The notes: generated by a model not told the origin, from the letters alone. DNA of 46,275 nt from Bacillota bacterium (GCA_021768085.1 JAETOJ010000033.1:1-46275); one strand, 5' to 3'. Counted from the stretch's first letter, positions 23,124-33,126 are shown. Translations and numbers: made by a program.

Positions 23124-23513
23124 ATGGCGATTGTCCGACAGAGCAAAAAACGGGACGCCATGCTCGCCCTGCTCCGGGGTACCGATCGGCACCCCTCGGC
23201 GGAGCAGGTATACCGCGCCCTGAAGCCGGACTATCCCGGCCTGAGTCTGGCCACCGTCTACCGCAATCTGGCCCAGTTGTGCGAGCAGGGGCTGGCGCTG
23301 CGGGTGGGGACGGTGAACGGTCAGGAGCGGTACGACGGGCACACCCGTCCCCATTCCCACTTTATTTGCAACCGCTGCGGCCGCGTCGCGGATCTGCCCC
23401 AGCTCTCGCCGGGGGAGGGCTGCGTGGAGCGGCTGGGCGTGCAATACGGATTCACGGCCCAGCGCTGTGAGTTCGTCATCCGCGGCCTGTGCAAGGACTG
23501 CGAAGATTTTTAA
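23124..23513 (+). CDS. Fur-family regulator, PerR-like
   Basis: 129-aa metal-dependent repressor. N-terminal winged helix (about 1-80, 'PSAEQVYRALKPDYPGLSLATVYRNLA') and C-terminal dimer/metal domain with CNRCG (about 91-94) and CKDC near 125 as the structural zinc site, and 'HTRPHSHFIC' for the sensing metal. Its position in front of rubrerythrin points to peroxide sensing (PerR) rather than iron uptake. ATG 23124 has a weak AAGGAT ribosome site. The gene lies 18 bp before rubrerythrin, likely one operon. Confidence 0.88.
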   Translation: MAIVRQSKKRDAMLALLRGTDRHPSAEQVYRALKPDYPGLSLATVYRNLAQLCEQGLALRVGTVNGQERYDGHTRPHSHFICNRCGRVADLPQLSPGEGCVERLGVQYGFTAQRCEFVIRGLCKDCEDF

Positions 23514-23531
23514 CATTGGAGGAAAACTATC

Positions 23532-24119
23532 ATGAAAAAATGGATCTGCCCCGTGTGCGGCTATGTCTATGAGGGTGAGAACCCCCCCGCCGAGTGCCCC
23601 GTGTGCCATGTCGCCGGCTCCAAGTTCACCCTGCAGGAGGGCGAGATGAAGCTGGCCGCCGAGCATGAGTACGGCATCTACGCCAAGACCGTGAAGAACA
23701 ACCCCGACATCAGCGACGAGGACAAGAAGTACATCCTGGAGCAGCTGATGGCTAACTTCAACGGCGAGTGCTCCGAGGTGGGTATGTATCTGTGCATGGC
23801 CCGCATCGCCCATCGCGAGGGCTACCCCGAGATCGGCCTGTACTGGGAGAAGGCCGCCTATGAGGAGGCCGAGCACGCCTCCAAGTTTGCCGAGCTGCTG
23901 GGCGAGGAGCTGGAGCCCAACATGAAGGCCAGCACCGCCAAGAACCTGGCCTGGCGGGTGGACTGCGAGTTCGGCGCCACCCAGGGCAAGTTCGACCTGG
24001 CCGCCTGCGCCAAGAAGAACGGCCTGGACGCCATCCACGACACCGTCCACGAGATGGCGCGCGACGAGGCCCGCCACGGCAAGGCTCTGAAGGGCCTGCT
24101 GGAGCGGTACTTCAAGTAA
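23532..24119 (+). CDS. Reverse rubrerythrin
   Basis: 195-aa peroxide-reducing iron protein. Unlike classical rubrerythrin the rubredoxin domain is at the N-terminus: CPVC (6-9) and CPVC (22-25) bind one iron. The ferritin-like diiron four-helix domain follows, with Glu/His ligands in '[14 protein letters not shown]', 'EAEHASKF' and '[13 protein letters not shown]'. It reduces hydrogen peroxide and protects an anaerobe from oxygen exposure. ATG 23532 follows TGGAGGA. It is followed by a strong terminator. Confidence 0.95.
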   Translation: MKKWICPVCGYVYEGENPPAECPVCHVAGSKFTLQEGEMKLAAEHEYGIYAKTVKNNPDISDEDKKYILEQLMANFNGECSEVGMYLCMARIAHREGYPEIGLYWEKAAYEEAEHASKFAELLGEELEPNMKASTAKNLAWRVDCEFGATQGKFDLAACAKKNGLDAIHDTVHEMARDEARHGKALKGLLERYFK

Positions 24120-24137
24120 GAAAAAGCTAAGAATAAA

Positions 24138-24169
24138 GAAAACCCGGAACTTTCCGGGTTTTCTTTTTT
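24138..24169 (+). terminator. Terminator of the perR-like/rubrerythrin operon
   Basis: GAAAACCCGGAA (24138-24149) pairs with TTCCGGGTTTTC (24152-24163), followed by six T. Confidence 0.92.
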
Positions 24170-24236
24170 GCCCATAAGTATGTACGCCCGCCGCGGAAAC
24201 CCGAAAAATTGGAGCCGCACACACCCGCCCGCGCTC

Positions 24237-24265
24237 TTGTAAAAACACGGCCCGTTTGATATAAT
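24237..24265 (+). promoter_or_regulatory. Promoter of the Sel1-repeat gene
   Basis: -35 TTGTAA (24237-24242), 17 bp, -10 TATAAT (24260-24265), 51 bp before the start codon. Confidence 0.65.
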
Positions 24266-24316
24266 AACAAGAAATCACCGCGGAGCGCGGCAGGGATCGG
24301 AAAGGAAGCGGACACC

Positions 24317-27300
24317 ATGGCGGAGGAAAAAAACAGCGGCCTGCCCGGCGGGCAGGAGCAGGACACCATGATGGTATATATCAACCCGGAGGTCATCCAG
24401 AGCCTGGCCGACGTGTCGGCCAAAAAGGAGCAGTCCTTCCGGGAGCTGCTGGAGGCCGCCGAGGAGGGGGATCTGGACGCCCAGTACAAGGTGGCCATGA
24501 ACTACTGCAACGGCACCGGCGGCGCCCCCCGGGACGGGGAGCTGGCCTTCCAGTGGTTCACCCGGGCGGCAGAGGGGGATCACATCTCCGCTCAGTACAG
24601 CCTGGGCCTGTGCTGGCTGCGGGGCATTGGCGTGGAAAAGGATCCGGAAAAGGGCGTGCGGGAGCTCACCCTGGCGGCGGATCAGGGCTATCCCCCCGCC
24701 CAGTGTGAGCTGGGGCTGTGCTACGAGCTGGGCAACGGCGCGGAGATGGACAAGCTGCGGGCGGCGGAGCTGTACCGAGAGGCGGGGGAGGCGGACTACG
24801 CCCCCGCCCAGTGCAACCTGGGCTTCTTCTACTACCGGGGCATCGGGGTGGAAAAGGACTACGCCGAGGCGGTGAGCTGGTTCGCCAAGGCCGCCCAGCA
24901 GGAGTACCCCCGGGCCCAGACTCTCCTGGGCGAGTGCTTTGAGAGCGGCCTTGGGGTGGAAAAGGACGAGGAGAAGGCCGTGGAGCTCTACCGCGCCGCC
25001 CATGAGCAGGGGTACGACGCGGGCACCTGCTCCCTGGGCGTGTGCTACGACCGGGGCATCGGCGTGGAAAAGGACGAGAAAAAGGCGGTGGAGCTCTACC
25101 GCCGAGCTGATGAGGAGGGCTTCCTCCGGGGCACCTTCCTGCTGGGCCAGTGCTACGAGTACGGCACCGGGGTGGACAAGGACGAGGCACGTGCCGCCCA
25201 GCTCTACCAGAAGGCCTGCGGGGACGGGGACGACGACTATCCCCCCGCCATCTGCGCCCTGGGCCTGTGCTACGAGCTGGGCACCGGGGTGGAGGAGGAT
25301 CGCCCCCGGGCGGTGGAGCTGTACCGGCAGTCGGCGGAGCGGGGCTACGTCCCCGCCCAGTGCAATCTGGGCTTCTGCTACTACCGGGGCATCGGCACCG
25401 AGGTGGACGACAAACAGGCCGTCCACTGGTTTGAGCTGGCGGCGGAGGAGGGCTACCCCCGGGCCCTGGGCCTGCTGGGCGACTGCTACGACTTCGGCTA
25501 CGGCGTGGAGGCCGACCAGGCCAAGGCCCTGCGGCTCTACCAGGCGGCCAGCGACGGGGGCTATCCCCCCAGCATCTGCTCCCTGGGCCTGTGCTACGAG
25601 CTGGGCCGGGGGGTGGAGCAGGATCTGAACCGGGCGGTGGAGCTCTACCAGCAGGCAGCGGACGCCGGGGACGCCCGGGCCCAGTGCAACCTGGGCTTCT
25701 GCTACTACCGGGGCATCGGCGTGGCGGAGGACAACGATCAGGCCGCCTATTGGTTTGACAAGTCCGCCCAGCAGGGCCACGGCAGGGCGCTGTTCCTGCT
25801 GGGCCAGTGCTATGAGGCGGGCTTCGGCGTGGTTCAGGATCCGGCCCGGGCGGTGGAGCTTTACATACAGGCCGACGAGAAGGGCTTCCCGGCGGGCACC
25901 TGCGCCCTGGGGCTGTGCTATGAGCTGGGCACCGGCGTGGAGATGGACAAGGCCAAGGCCGTGGAGCTGTACCTAAAATCCGCCCAGGCGGGGGAGGCCC
26001 GGGCCCAGTGCAATCTGGGCTTCTGCTACTACCAGGGTATCGGCACGGCGGTGGACGACAAGGAGGCCGTCCACTGGTTCCAGGCCGCCGCCGACCAGGG
26101 CTATCCCCGGGCCCTCCAACTGCTGGGCGAGTGCTATGACAACGGCTACGGCGTGGACAAGGACGAGAACAAGGCGGCAGAGCTGTTCCGGCAGTCCCAC
26201 GAGGCGGGCTTCCCGGCGGGCACCTGCTCCCTGGGCCTGTGCTATGAGCTGGGCACCGGCGTGGAGCAGGATCGATCCCGGGCGGTAGAGCTCTACCGGC
26301 AGGCGGCGGAGGCGGGTTATGTCCGGGCTCAGTGCAACCTGGGCTTCTGCTACTACCAGGGCATCGGCGTGCCGGAGGACAACGTGGAGGCCGTCAAGTG
26401 GTTTGCCAAGGCCGCCGAGGCCGGCCAGGCCCGGGCCCAGCAGCTGCTGGGCGAGTGCTATGAAAACGGGTACGGGGTGGAGGTCGATCTGGAAAAGGCG
26501 GTGGAGCTGTACCGGAAGTCCCACGAGCAGCACTACGCCACCGCCACCTGCGCCCTGGGCACTTGCTATGAGTTCGGCAAGGGAGTGGCCCAGGACAAGG
26601 CCCGGGCCGCCGCCCTCTACAAGGAGGCAGCGGAGGCCGGCAGCTCCTGGGGGCAGTGCAACTACGGCTTCTGCCTGTACCAGGGCATCGGCGTGGACAT
26701 GGACGACAACGAGGCCGTCAAATGGTTCCGGGAAGCGGCCAAGCAGGGCAGTGCCCGGGCCCACTTCCTGCTGGGCGAGTGCCACGAGTACGGCTACGGC
26801 GTGGACAAGGACATAGACGAGGCCGTCCGCCTCTACGAGATCGGCCACCGGGGGGGCTACGCTGCCTCCACCTGCTCCCTGGGCCTGTGCTATGAGCTGG
26901 GCCGGGGGGTGGAGCAGGACAAAGAGAAGGCCCGGGAGCTCTACCGGCAGGCGGCGGAGCGGGGCAACGCCCGGGCCCAGTGCAATTTGGGCTTCTTCTA
27001 CTACCACGGCATCACCGTGGAGGAGGACAACGAGCAGGCCGTCCAGTGGTTCCGGCGGGCCGCCGACCAGGGCTATGCCCGGGCACAGTTCCTGCTGGGC
27101 GAGTGCTATGAAAACGGCTACGGGGTGGGCAAGGATCCCGCCGAGGCGGTGCGGCTTTACATCCTGTCCGACCAGGGCGGGCATTCGGACGGCTCCTGTT
27201 CCCTGGGGGAGTGCTACCTTCGGGGCTTCGGTGTGAAGCGGGACAAGGCCCGGGCCGTCCAGCTCTTTCAGAAGGCGGCGGACAAGGGCAACACCAGGGC

Positions 27301-27511
27301 CATGCACCTGCTGGGCCAGTGTTATGAGCAGGGCTCCGGCGTGGAGCGGGATCTGGAAAAGGCCCGGGAGCTCTACCGACAGGCAGCAGGCAAGGGCAAC
27401 AAGCGGGCCAAAGAGGCCCTGGAGCGCATGACGGCGGGCAGCGCCCCGGCCCCCCAAAAGCCGGAGCAGAAACAGGATCGCAAGGGCTGGTGGCCCTTCG
27501 GCAAAAAATAA
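24317..27511 (+). CDS. Giant Sel1-like repeat protein (27 repeats)
   Basis: 1064-aa cytoplasmic solenoid protein without signal peptide. After about 52 residues come 27 consecutive 36-residue Sel1 (TPR-like) units; the tail ends GWWPFGKK. From about the eighth unit the repeats follow a three-unit pattern: type A 'TCSLGLCYELGTGVEQD', type B 'QCNLGFCYYxGIG', type C 'LLGECYENGYGV', repeated six times (about 108 residues per set). Each unit carries conserved Cys residues, giving well over fifty, unusual for a solenoid. Such proteins are scaffolds for protein-protein contacts. ATG 24317 follows AAAGGAAG. rpoN starts 39 bp downstream and may be co-transcribed. Confidence 0.9.
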   Translation: MAEEKNSGLPGGQEQDTMMVYINPEVIQSLADVSAKKEQSFRELLEAAEEGDLDAQYKVAMNYCNGTGGAPRDGELAFQWFTRAAEGDHISAQYSLGLCWLRGIGVEKDPEKGVRELTLAADQGYPPAQCELGLCYELGNGAEMDKLRAAELYREAGEADYAPAQCNLGFFYYRGIGVEKDYAEAVSWFAKAAQQEYPRAQTLLGECFESGLGVEKDEEKAVELYRAAHEQGYDAGTCSLGVCYDRGIGVEKDEKKAVELYRRADEEGFLRGTFLLGQCYEYGTGVDKDEARAAQLYQKACGDGDDDYPPAICALGLCYELGTGVEEDRPRAVELYRQSAERGYVPAQCNLGFCYYRGIGTEVDDKQAVHWFELAAEEGYPRALGLLGDCYDFGYGVEADQAKALRLYQAASDGGYPPSICSLGLCYELGRGVEQDLNRAVELYQQAADAGDARAQCNLGFCYYRGIGVAEDNDQAAYWFDKSAQQGHGRALFLLGQCYEAGFGVVQDPARAVELYIQADEKGFPAGTCALGLCYELGTGVEMDKAKAVELYLKSAQAGEARAQCNLGFCYYQGIGTAVDDKEAVHWFQAAADQGYPRALQLLGECYDNGYGVDKDENKAAELFRQSHEAGFPAGTCSLGLCYELGTGVEQDRSRAVELYRQAAEAGYVRAQCNLGFCYYQGIGVPEDNVEAVKWFAKAAEAGQARAQQLLGECYENGYGVEVDLEKAVELYRKSHEQHYATATCALGTCYEFGKGVAQDKARAAALYKEAAEAGSSWGQCNYGFCLYQGIGVDMDDNEAVKWFREAAKQGSARAHFLLGECHEYGYGVDKDIDEAVRLYEIGHRGGYAASTCSLGLCYELGRGVEQDKEKARELYRQAAERGNARAQCNLGFFYYHGITVEEDNEQAVQWFRRAADQGYARAQFLLGECYENGYGVGKDPAEAVRLYILSDQGGHSDGSCSLGECYLRGFGVKRDKARAVQLFQKAADKGNTRAMHLLGQCYEQGSGVERDLEKARELYRQAAGKGNKRAKEALERMTAGSAPAPQKPEQKQDRKGWWPFGKK

Positions 27512-27550
27512 CCCGCGGGGATTTCCCGGGCCAGAAGGGAGAACGGGGCC

Positions 27551-28897
27551 ATGGAGCTGCTCCAAAAACAGGTACAGCAGCTGGATCAGCGGCAGATCCA
27601 GCGGCTGGAAATGCTGCAAATGAGCGCCCTGGAGCTGCGGGACTATCTACAGGAGCTCTCCCAGGAAAACCCGGTGGTGGATCTGAACGATCCCCCCGCC
27701 CCCGCGGAGGACATCCGGGAGGATCCCCGCCTCCAGCACCTGCGCTGGCTGGCGGACACCGACCGGCAGAACCGCTATTACCAGGGCCTGTGGGAGTATG
27801 AGGACGACCCCATCGCCCGGATCGGCGTCAGCGGCGGGCTGGAGGAGACCCTGCCCCAGTTCCTGTCCCGGCAGCTGGACAGGCTGCGGCTGGACGGGGA
27901 CACCGCCCGGACGGTGGAGTTCCTGGCCTCCTGCCTGGACGGGGACGGCTATCTGCGCCCGCCCCTAAACGAGCTGGCCCGGGACAGCGGCATCCCCCTG
28001 CCCCTGCTGAAGGAGGGCCTGGCGGTGCTGCGCACCCTGGAGCCCGCCGGGGTGGGGGCGGACAGCCTGTCCCAGTGCCTGGCCCTCCAGCTGGAGCGGG
28101 CAGGGGTGGACGGCCCCGCCCTGGCCATCGTCCGGGAGCATCTGGAGCCCCTGGCCCGATGCCGCTACCGCTTCATTGCGGACAAGCTGGGCGTTTCGGT
28201 GGACGAGGTGCTCTCCGCCCTGAAAACCATCCGGGAGCTGGAGCCCCGGCCGGGGGCGGTGTTTGACCAGCCGGGACAGACCCCCTACGTCTACCCCGAT
28301 GTGTTCGTGGAGGAGAAGGACGGTCATTTCACCGCCCGCACCCGGGCGGGGGAGCGGCCCGCCTTCCAGATCAACGGCTATTATAAGGAGCTGCTGGCCA
28401 ATTCCGGCCAGCCGGAGGTGAAGGACTACCTGCGCAAAAAGGTGCAGGCCGCCCAGGATGTGCTGGGCGCCATCGCCCAGCGGCAGGACACCCTGCTGCG
28501 CTGCGCCCAGGCCATCGTGGATCGGCAGGAGGACTTCTTCCGCCAAGGGGAGCAGGCCCTGCGCCCCCTGCGGATGGCGGACGTAGCGGACGCGGTGGGC
28601 GTCCACGAGTCCACCGTCAGCCGGGCCGTGCGGGAGAAGTATTTGCAGTGCCAGCGGGGGGTGTATCCCCTGGGGTACTTCTTCTCCCGGGGGGGCGCCG
28701 GGGGCGACATGGGGGGTGCGGCGGCCAAAGCGCTTCTGCGCCGCCTCATCGACGGGGAGGACAAGGCCCATCCCCTGTCCGACCAGAAGCTGTGCGAGGC
28801 GCTGGCGGCGGAGGGCTGCCCCATCTCCCGGCGGACGGTGGCGAAATACCGGGACGAGCTGAGCATACCCGGGGCCTCCGGGCGGAGGGCCCGGTGA
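27551..28897 (+). CDS. rpoN: RNA polymerase sigma-54 factor
   Basis: 448-aa sigma-54. The Gln-rich activator-interacting region I is at the N-terminus (LLQKQVQQLDQRQIQRLEML), the core-binding region follows, a helix-turn-helix region 'VADAVGVHESTVSRAVREKYL' lies near 350, and the RpoN box is at the end (RRTVAKYRDEL). It requires AAA+ activators, none of which is encoded in this window, and I saw no clear -24/-12 promoter here. ATG 27551 has AAGGGAG upstream. Confidence 0.96.
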   Translation: MELLQKQVQQLDQRQIQRLEMLQMSALELRDYLQELSQENPVVDLNDPPAPAEDIREDPRLQHLRWLADTDRQNRYYQGLWEYEDDPIARIGVSGGLEETLPQFLSRQLDRLRLDGDTARTVEFLASCLDGDGYLRPPLNELARDSGIPLPLLKEGLAVLRTLEPAGVGADSLSQCLALQLERAGVDGPALAIVREHLEPLARCRYRFIADKLGVSVDEVLSALKTIRELEPRPGAVFDQPGQTPYVYPDVFVEEKDGHFTARTRAGERPAFQINGYYKELLANSGQPEVKDYLRKKVQAAQDVLGAIAQRQDTLLRCAQAIVDRQEDFFRQGEQALRPLRMADVADAVGVHESTVSRAVREKYLQCQRGVYPLGYFFSRGGAGGDMGGAAAKALLRRLIDGEDKAHPLSDQKLCEALAAEGCPISRRTVAKYRDELSIPGASGRRAR

Positions 28898-28910
28898 GCA
28901 CGGCAGAGCA

Positions 28911-28940
28911 AAGCGGCGGGAGGATATCCTCCCGCCGCTT
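28911..28940. terminator. Bidirectional terminator, rpoN / SLH gene
   Basis: AAGCGGCGGGAGGAT and its perfect inverse ATCCTCCCGCCGCTT form a 30-bp palindrome between the two convergent genes. Confidence 0.85.
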
Positions 28941-28957
28941 GTTTGGTTGTGTATCGG

Positions 28958-30535
28958 TTAGGCGGACAGACGGGCCTCGGACACATAGGCCCGGTGGAGG
29001 AAGGTGACGATGGTGCCCCGGTCGCAAACCCTGCCCGGGCTGAATTCGGTTTGGGCAGTATTGGTGCCGTTGGTGACGCCGTTGTCCACCGCCCAGTCCA
29101 CCGCCTTGGCGTAGACGGCGCCGGCGGGCACGTCGGTGAAGCTGCTGGCCTTGGCGTCCTCCTTACCCAGGGCCTGCCAGATGTAATTGACCGCGTCAGC
29201 CCGGGTGCAGAACGCGCTGCCGTCAAAGCCGCTGTCAATCATTCCTTTTTGCAAGGCCCAGGCCTGGGCCTTGACCATGTCGGCGTTCTCGGCCTTGCCC
29301 TCGCCGCGGCTGGCACGGTAAAGGAAGGTCAGGATCTGGGCATGGGTGCACTGCTGGGTGGGGGAGAACTTTCCGTCCCCGGTGCCGTTGGTAATGTCCT
29401 TGGACACCGCCCAGTCCACGGCGTCGGCATACCACGTTCCGGCGTCTACGTCGGTGAAGGTGGGGGTGGGCGTTGACGGCTGGCTGTCCGGCGTGTAAGG
29501 CGTGGAGCTTATGGGCAGGAAGCCATCGGTGAACAGGCCCTCCTGATCGTTGCGATAAGTGTAGGTATACCGCTGGCTGCCGGCGGAAACGACGTACTTC
29601 CGCCCATTTCCGGAGGCATTGGCCATAAACACGCTGTCTTTTCCGATCCGGCTGTTGTCACTGTAGGTGATGTCCGCTATGTAAAACTTCCCGTCCTCCA
29701 TGCGAACCACGTTCCACATATGATTGTCGTTGCCTTCAGTGCCTTCGGCAATGTAGCAGGCCACGTCCCCGTCAAAATCAGACAGGTCACATAGATATTT
29801 AAACGCTTTGGCGTAGCCCTCGCACAGCACGTTGGTTCTGGGATTGCCATCAAAGACGTAAATTAACTGCCAAGGATTTCCATATACAGAATCGTCTTTC
29901 ATCAAAGCGTTGTAAGCGTCGTCGTTATAGGTATTCAGTGCGCAGATTTCGTCCCGGTAGGCTACCAGCTTTTCATAATCGGACTTGCCCGCATTCGCCC
30001 GGACGATGGATTCCGCCTTCCCTTTGACCGCATTGGCCTGGGCAATCTTAGCCGGGTCTACCGTGGTCTTGCTGCTGCCCCGATAATCGGGAGACACATC
30101 AAAGGAAACGGTTAGGCTCGTGATCCAAACGGTGCTGTCGGTATGCTGCTGGTACCAATACCAACTCCAAGAGTTATTCGCCCAAAACATCTCAAAGGGG
30201 AGATCCATCTCTAAGCAGGTATAAACCTTATCCAATACTTCATTGACTTTTTTGTTCAGCGCGTCTTCCAGTTTCTCATCATCAACGCTGGAAAGGCCCA
30301 ACTCCTGCACCGACCACTCCATTTCCCCCTTCTCCATTAGGAGGTCGGTTTCTGTGCTGGTTTGCTTCCCCCCGGCCACCTTCTCGACAACGTCTTTCAT
30401 CTCCTGATAGATCCGCTGGTTCACCCCGCTGAGCTTTTCCCCCGCCACAGACGGGACTGCGGACGCGAAGGCCGGAACAATCAGCCCGATACACAAGGCC
30501 AGCGCCAGGAAAATTGCCGTAAACCGTTTTTTCAT
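28958..30535 (-). CDS. Secreted transglutaminase-like protein with three SLH domains
   Basis: 525-aa exported protein. Signal peptide 1-26 (MKKRFTAIFLALALC..., cleavage near AFA-SA). The middle part carries a transglutaminase-like fold with Cys238 in 'NVLCEGYAKAF', His272 in 'NDNHMWNVV' and Asp288 in 'YIADITYSD'. A Pro/Ser/Thr linker near 343-358 leads to three S-layer homology domains (about 360-525) that anchor it to wall polysaccharide. Its role could be peptide cross-linking or proteolysis at the surface. ATG 30535 follows GGAGAGAGG; the 48-residue upstream extension is not needed. Its GC content is lower than its neighbours. Confidence 0.88.
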   Translation of the reverse strand: MKKRFTAIFLALALCIGLIVPAFASAVPSVAGEKLSGVNQRIYQEMKDVVEKVAGGKQTSTETDLLMEKGEMEWSVQELGLSSVDDEKLEDALNKKVNEVLDKVYTCLEMDLPFEMFWANNSWSWYWYQQHTDSTVWITSLTVSFDVSPDYRGSSKTTVDPAKIAQANAVKGKAESIVRANAGKSDYEKLVAYRDEICALNTYNDDAYNALMKDDSVYGNPWQLIYVFDGNPRTNVLCEGYAKAFKYLCDLSDFDGDVACYIAEGTEGNDNHMWNVVRMEDGKFYIADITYSDNSRIGKDSVFMANASGNGRKYVVSAGSQRYTYTYRNDQEGLFTDGFLPISSTPYTPDSQPSTPTPTFTDVDAGTWYADAVDWAVSKDITNGTGDGKFSPTQQCTHAQILTFLYRASRGEGKAENADMVKAQAWALQKGMIDSGFDGSAFCTRADAVNYIWQALGKEDAKASSFTDVPAGAVYAKAVDWAVDNGVTNGTNTAQTEFSPGRVCDRGTIVTFLHRAYVSEARLSA

Positions 30536-30623
30536 GCATCCTCTCTCCTTCACAAAGTTATGTCTCCAACAGACCGGCCCGGGACAGGCCGTGCGCCCGC
30601 CCCCGGCAGCCTGCCGGAAACAT

Positions 30624-30658
30624 AAAAAGCGGTGTCGAGTTTGAATACCCAACACCGC
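30624..30658 (-). terminator. Minus-strand terminator upstream of the SLH gene
   Basis: On the minus strand GCGGTGT...ACACCGC is followed by five T. It would end a transcript from the minus promoter at 30842-30870 before the SLH gene. Confidence 0.65.
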
Positions 30659-30702
30659 CTTGAAAATCAACGCGAACACAAAGCCTATCCCAATTTCTCG
30701 CC

Positions 30703-30731
30703 TTGCTATTCCGGCGGAAAACGGATATAAT
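30703..30731 (+). promoter_or_regulatory. Promoter of the candidate structured RNA
   Basis: -35 TTGCTA (30703-30708), 17 bp, -10 TATAAT (30726-30731). No protein start follows. Confidence 0.65.
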
Positions 30732-30737
30732 AGGCCC

Positions 30738-30926
30738 GTGGTACGATTATTTATCGCTGTATTGAGTGGTGCCTCACTCGCGCAGGGCCGTGGGGTGCTC
30801 GCTACACCCCATGGCCTGCCGCCTTTTATGCTTCCGCCCTCATTTTATCTGATCCGGCTGGAAAATGCAAGGGCTTTTTCCGTATAAAAACGCCCCGCCC
30901 GGGGGAACCCGGACAGGGCGCTCTTT

Positions 30927-30928
<2 letters not shown>
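30738..30928 (+). ncRNA. Candidate ~190-nt structured RNA, possibly 6S-like
   Basis: Bounded by a good promoter and a terminator (CGCCC...GGGCG with inner CCGGG, 30891-30920, then CTCTTTTT). The centre is a long GC-rich stem: GCAGGGCCGTGGGGTG against CACCCCATGGCCTGC (about 30781-30819), preceded by a small GAGTG...CACTC hairpin and followed by an unpaired pyrimidine-rich stretch. Length, single long apical stem and large internal loop resemble 6S RNA, but I could not confirm the closing stem. No ORF with a ribosome site is present. Confidence 0.45.
30842..30870 (-). promoter_or_regulatory. Opposing promoter over the structured-RNA locus
   Basis: Minus strand: -35 TTGCAT, 17 bp, -10 TAAAAT. 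It would give an RNA of about 210 nt ending at the terminator 30624-30658 and overlapping the plus-strand RNA by about 100 nt. Confidence 0.5.
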
Positions 30929-31838
<910 letters not shown>

Positions 31839-31916
31839 AGCAAACTCCTCCTAAAAAATAATGTATTCTAAACTCCAGAGCGAAACGCAGTTTCGCGGTT
31901 CAAGTTTTTCTTTTTG

Positions 31917-31948
31917 CTTCTTTTTCTTTTTTCAAAAAGAAAAAGAAG
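31917..31948. repeat. A/T-rich palindrome at the end of psuK
   Basis: CTTCTTTTTCTTTT and its inverse AAAAGAAAAAGAAG surround the psuK stop codon region. It can form a hairpin in either direction and may act as a partial terminator between psuK and psuG. Confidence 0.6.
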
Positions 31949-33029
31949 GCCCTTTACCCATCCGCGCCGTCAAGGCCTCCACGCTCATGGCCTCGTTGAT
32001 GGTCTCGGCGCTCTCCATGGCGATGGACGCCGCCGCCGAACCCGCCAGGGCGGTGCCCTCCAGATCGGTGCCCTCCAGGTAGGCCCAGGCCAGCGCCGCC
32101 ATAAAGGCGTCCCCGCAGCCGGTGGTGTTCACCCGCTTCCCCGGCAGGCAGGGCAGCCGCACCCGGCCGCTGTGATCCGCCGCCAGCACCCCCTCTCCCC
32201 CCAGGGAGAGGAACACCCGCCGCAGGCCGGTGTCCAGCAGAACGTCCGCCGCCCGGTTCAGGCTGGCCTCGTCGGTGATGGCCACGCCGGACAGCAGCTC
32301 CGCCTCCATGCGGTTGGGCTTGAGCGTGTGGAGCTTCCCCAGCACGGGCCCCAGGCGTTCCGCCTTGGCGGTGGACACCGGGTCGGCGAAGATGGGCGGG
32401 GTGACGTGCTCGGCAATCCAGCGGATGGCGTCGGCGGGGATGTTGGTATCCACAATCACCAGCTGGGCGTTTTGCAGCAGCGGGGCCCGGGAGGCCAGGA
32501 AGGCCGGGGTGATGTGCCGGTAGATCTCCATGTCGGACAGGGCCAGCCGCATCTCCCCGCCCTCGTCGGCGATGAACAGGTAGGTGGACGTGCGCCCCCC
32601 GGGCACCTGAAGGGAGCGGCTGATGTCGATGCCCAGCTCCCCGCAGGAGGCGGCAATGCGCTGGGCGTACAGGTCGTCCCCGAAGGCGGTGAGCATCCGC
32701 GCGTCCAGCCCCAGCAGGGCCATGTTGTGAGCGATGTTCCGGCCCACGCCCCCCAGGCTCATGCGCACCACGCCGGGGTTGGAGTCGGCGGCCACCAGCG
32801 GGGCGGCGGAGGCGCCGCCGATGTCCATATTGACCCCGCCCACCACCACCGCGTAGGGGGCGGAGGTGACGATGTAGCCCTTGCCGGCGATGTGGCCCTT
32901 TTTCATCAGGTTGGAGATATGCACCGCCACCGAGGAGCGGGCGATACCCGCCCTGTCCGCCAGCTCCTGCTGGGAGATCAGGGGGTTTTCCTCAATCCAC
33001 CGGAGGATCTGCCGTTCCCGCTGGGTCAT
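31932..33029 (-). CDS. psuK: Pseudouridine kinase (PfkB family) with N-terminal winged helix
   Basis: 365-aa protein. Residues 1-55 form a DNA-binding winged helix (MTQRERQILRWIEENP, 'ISQQELADRAGIARSSVAVH'); the rest is a PfkB sugar kinase with 'GGVNMDIGG' near 65, 'SLGGVGRNIAHN' near 92 and the catalytic 'TTGCGDAF' near 310. It would phosphorylate pseudouridine to the 5'-phosphate for PsuG. The fused helix-turn-helix suggests substrate-responsive self-regulation. ATG 33029 lies 8 nt after AGGAG; the GTG three codons upstream sits on that ribosome site. Confidence 0.9.
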   Translation of the reverse strand: MTQRERQILRWIEENPLISQQELADRAGIARSSVAVHISNLMKKGHIAGKGYIVTSAPYAVVVGGVNMDIGGASAAPLVAADSNPGVVRMSLGGVGRNIAHNMALLGLDARMLTAFGDDLYAQRIAASCGELGIDISRSLQVPGGRTSTYLFIADEGGEMRLALSDMEIYRHITPAFLASRAPLLQNAQLVIVDTNIPADAIRWIAEHVTPPIFADPVSTAKAERLGPVLGKLHTLKPNRMEAELLSGVAITDEASLNRAADVLLDTGLRRVFLSLGGEGVLAADHSGRVRLPCLPGKRVNTTGCGDAFMAALAWAYLEGTDLEGTALAGSAAASIAMESAETINEAMSVEALTARMGKGPSFSF

Positions 33030-33059
33030 GGGCCTCACTCCTAAACTTTCTTTCTGATG

Positions 33060-33091
33060 ATAAGCATATGCTTATTCTTTGGGTTTGTCAA
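33060..33091 (-). promoter_or_regulatory. psuK promoter with perfect palindromic operator
   Basis: Minus strand: -35 TTGACA (33091-33086), 17 bp, -10 TATGCT (33068-33063). The palindrome ATAAGCATATGCTTAT (33060-33075) covers the -10 and is the likely binding site of the PsuK winged helix. Confidence 0.7.
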
Positions 33092-33126
33092 GAGGAATCT
33101 TTGTCCCGGGCTCCTGTTTCTGCCGC

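Noticed and set aside
24317-27511. Tandem repeats that could suggest a repeat array.
   Set aside because: The 108-bp periodicity is in frame and encodes Sel1 units; there are no spacers of CRISPR type.
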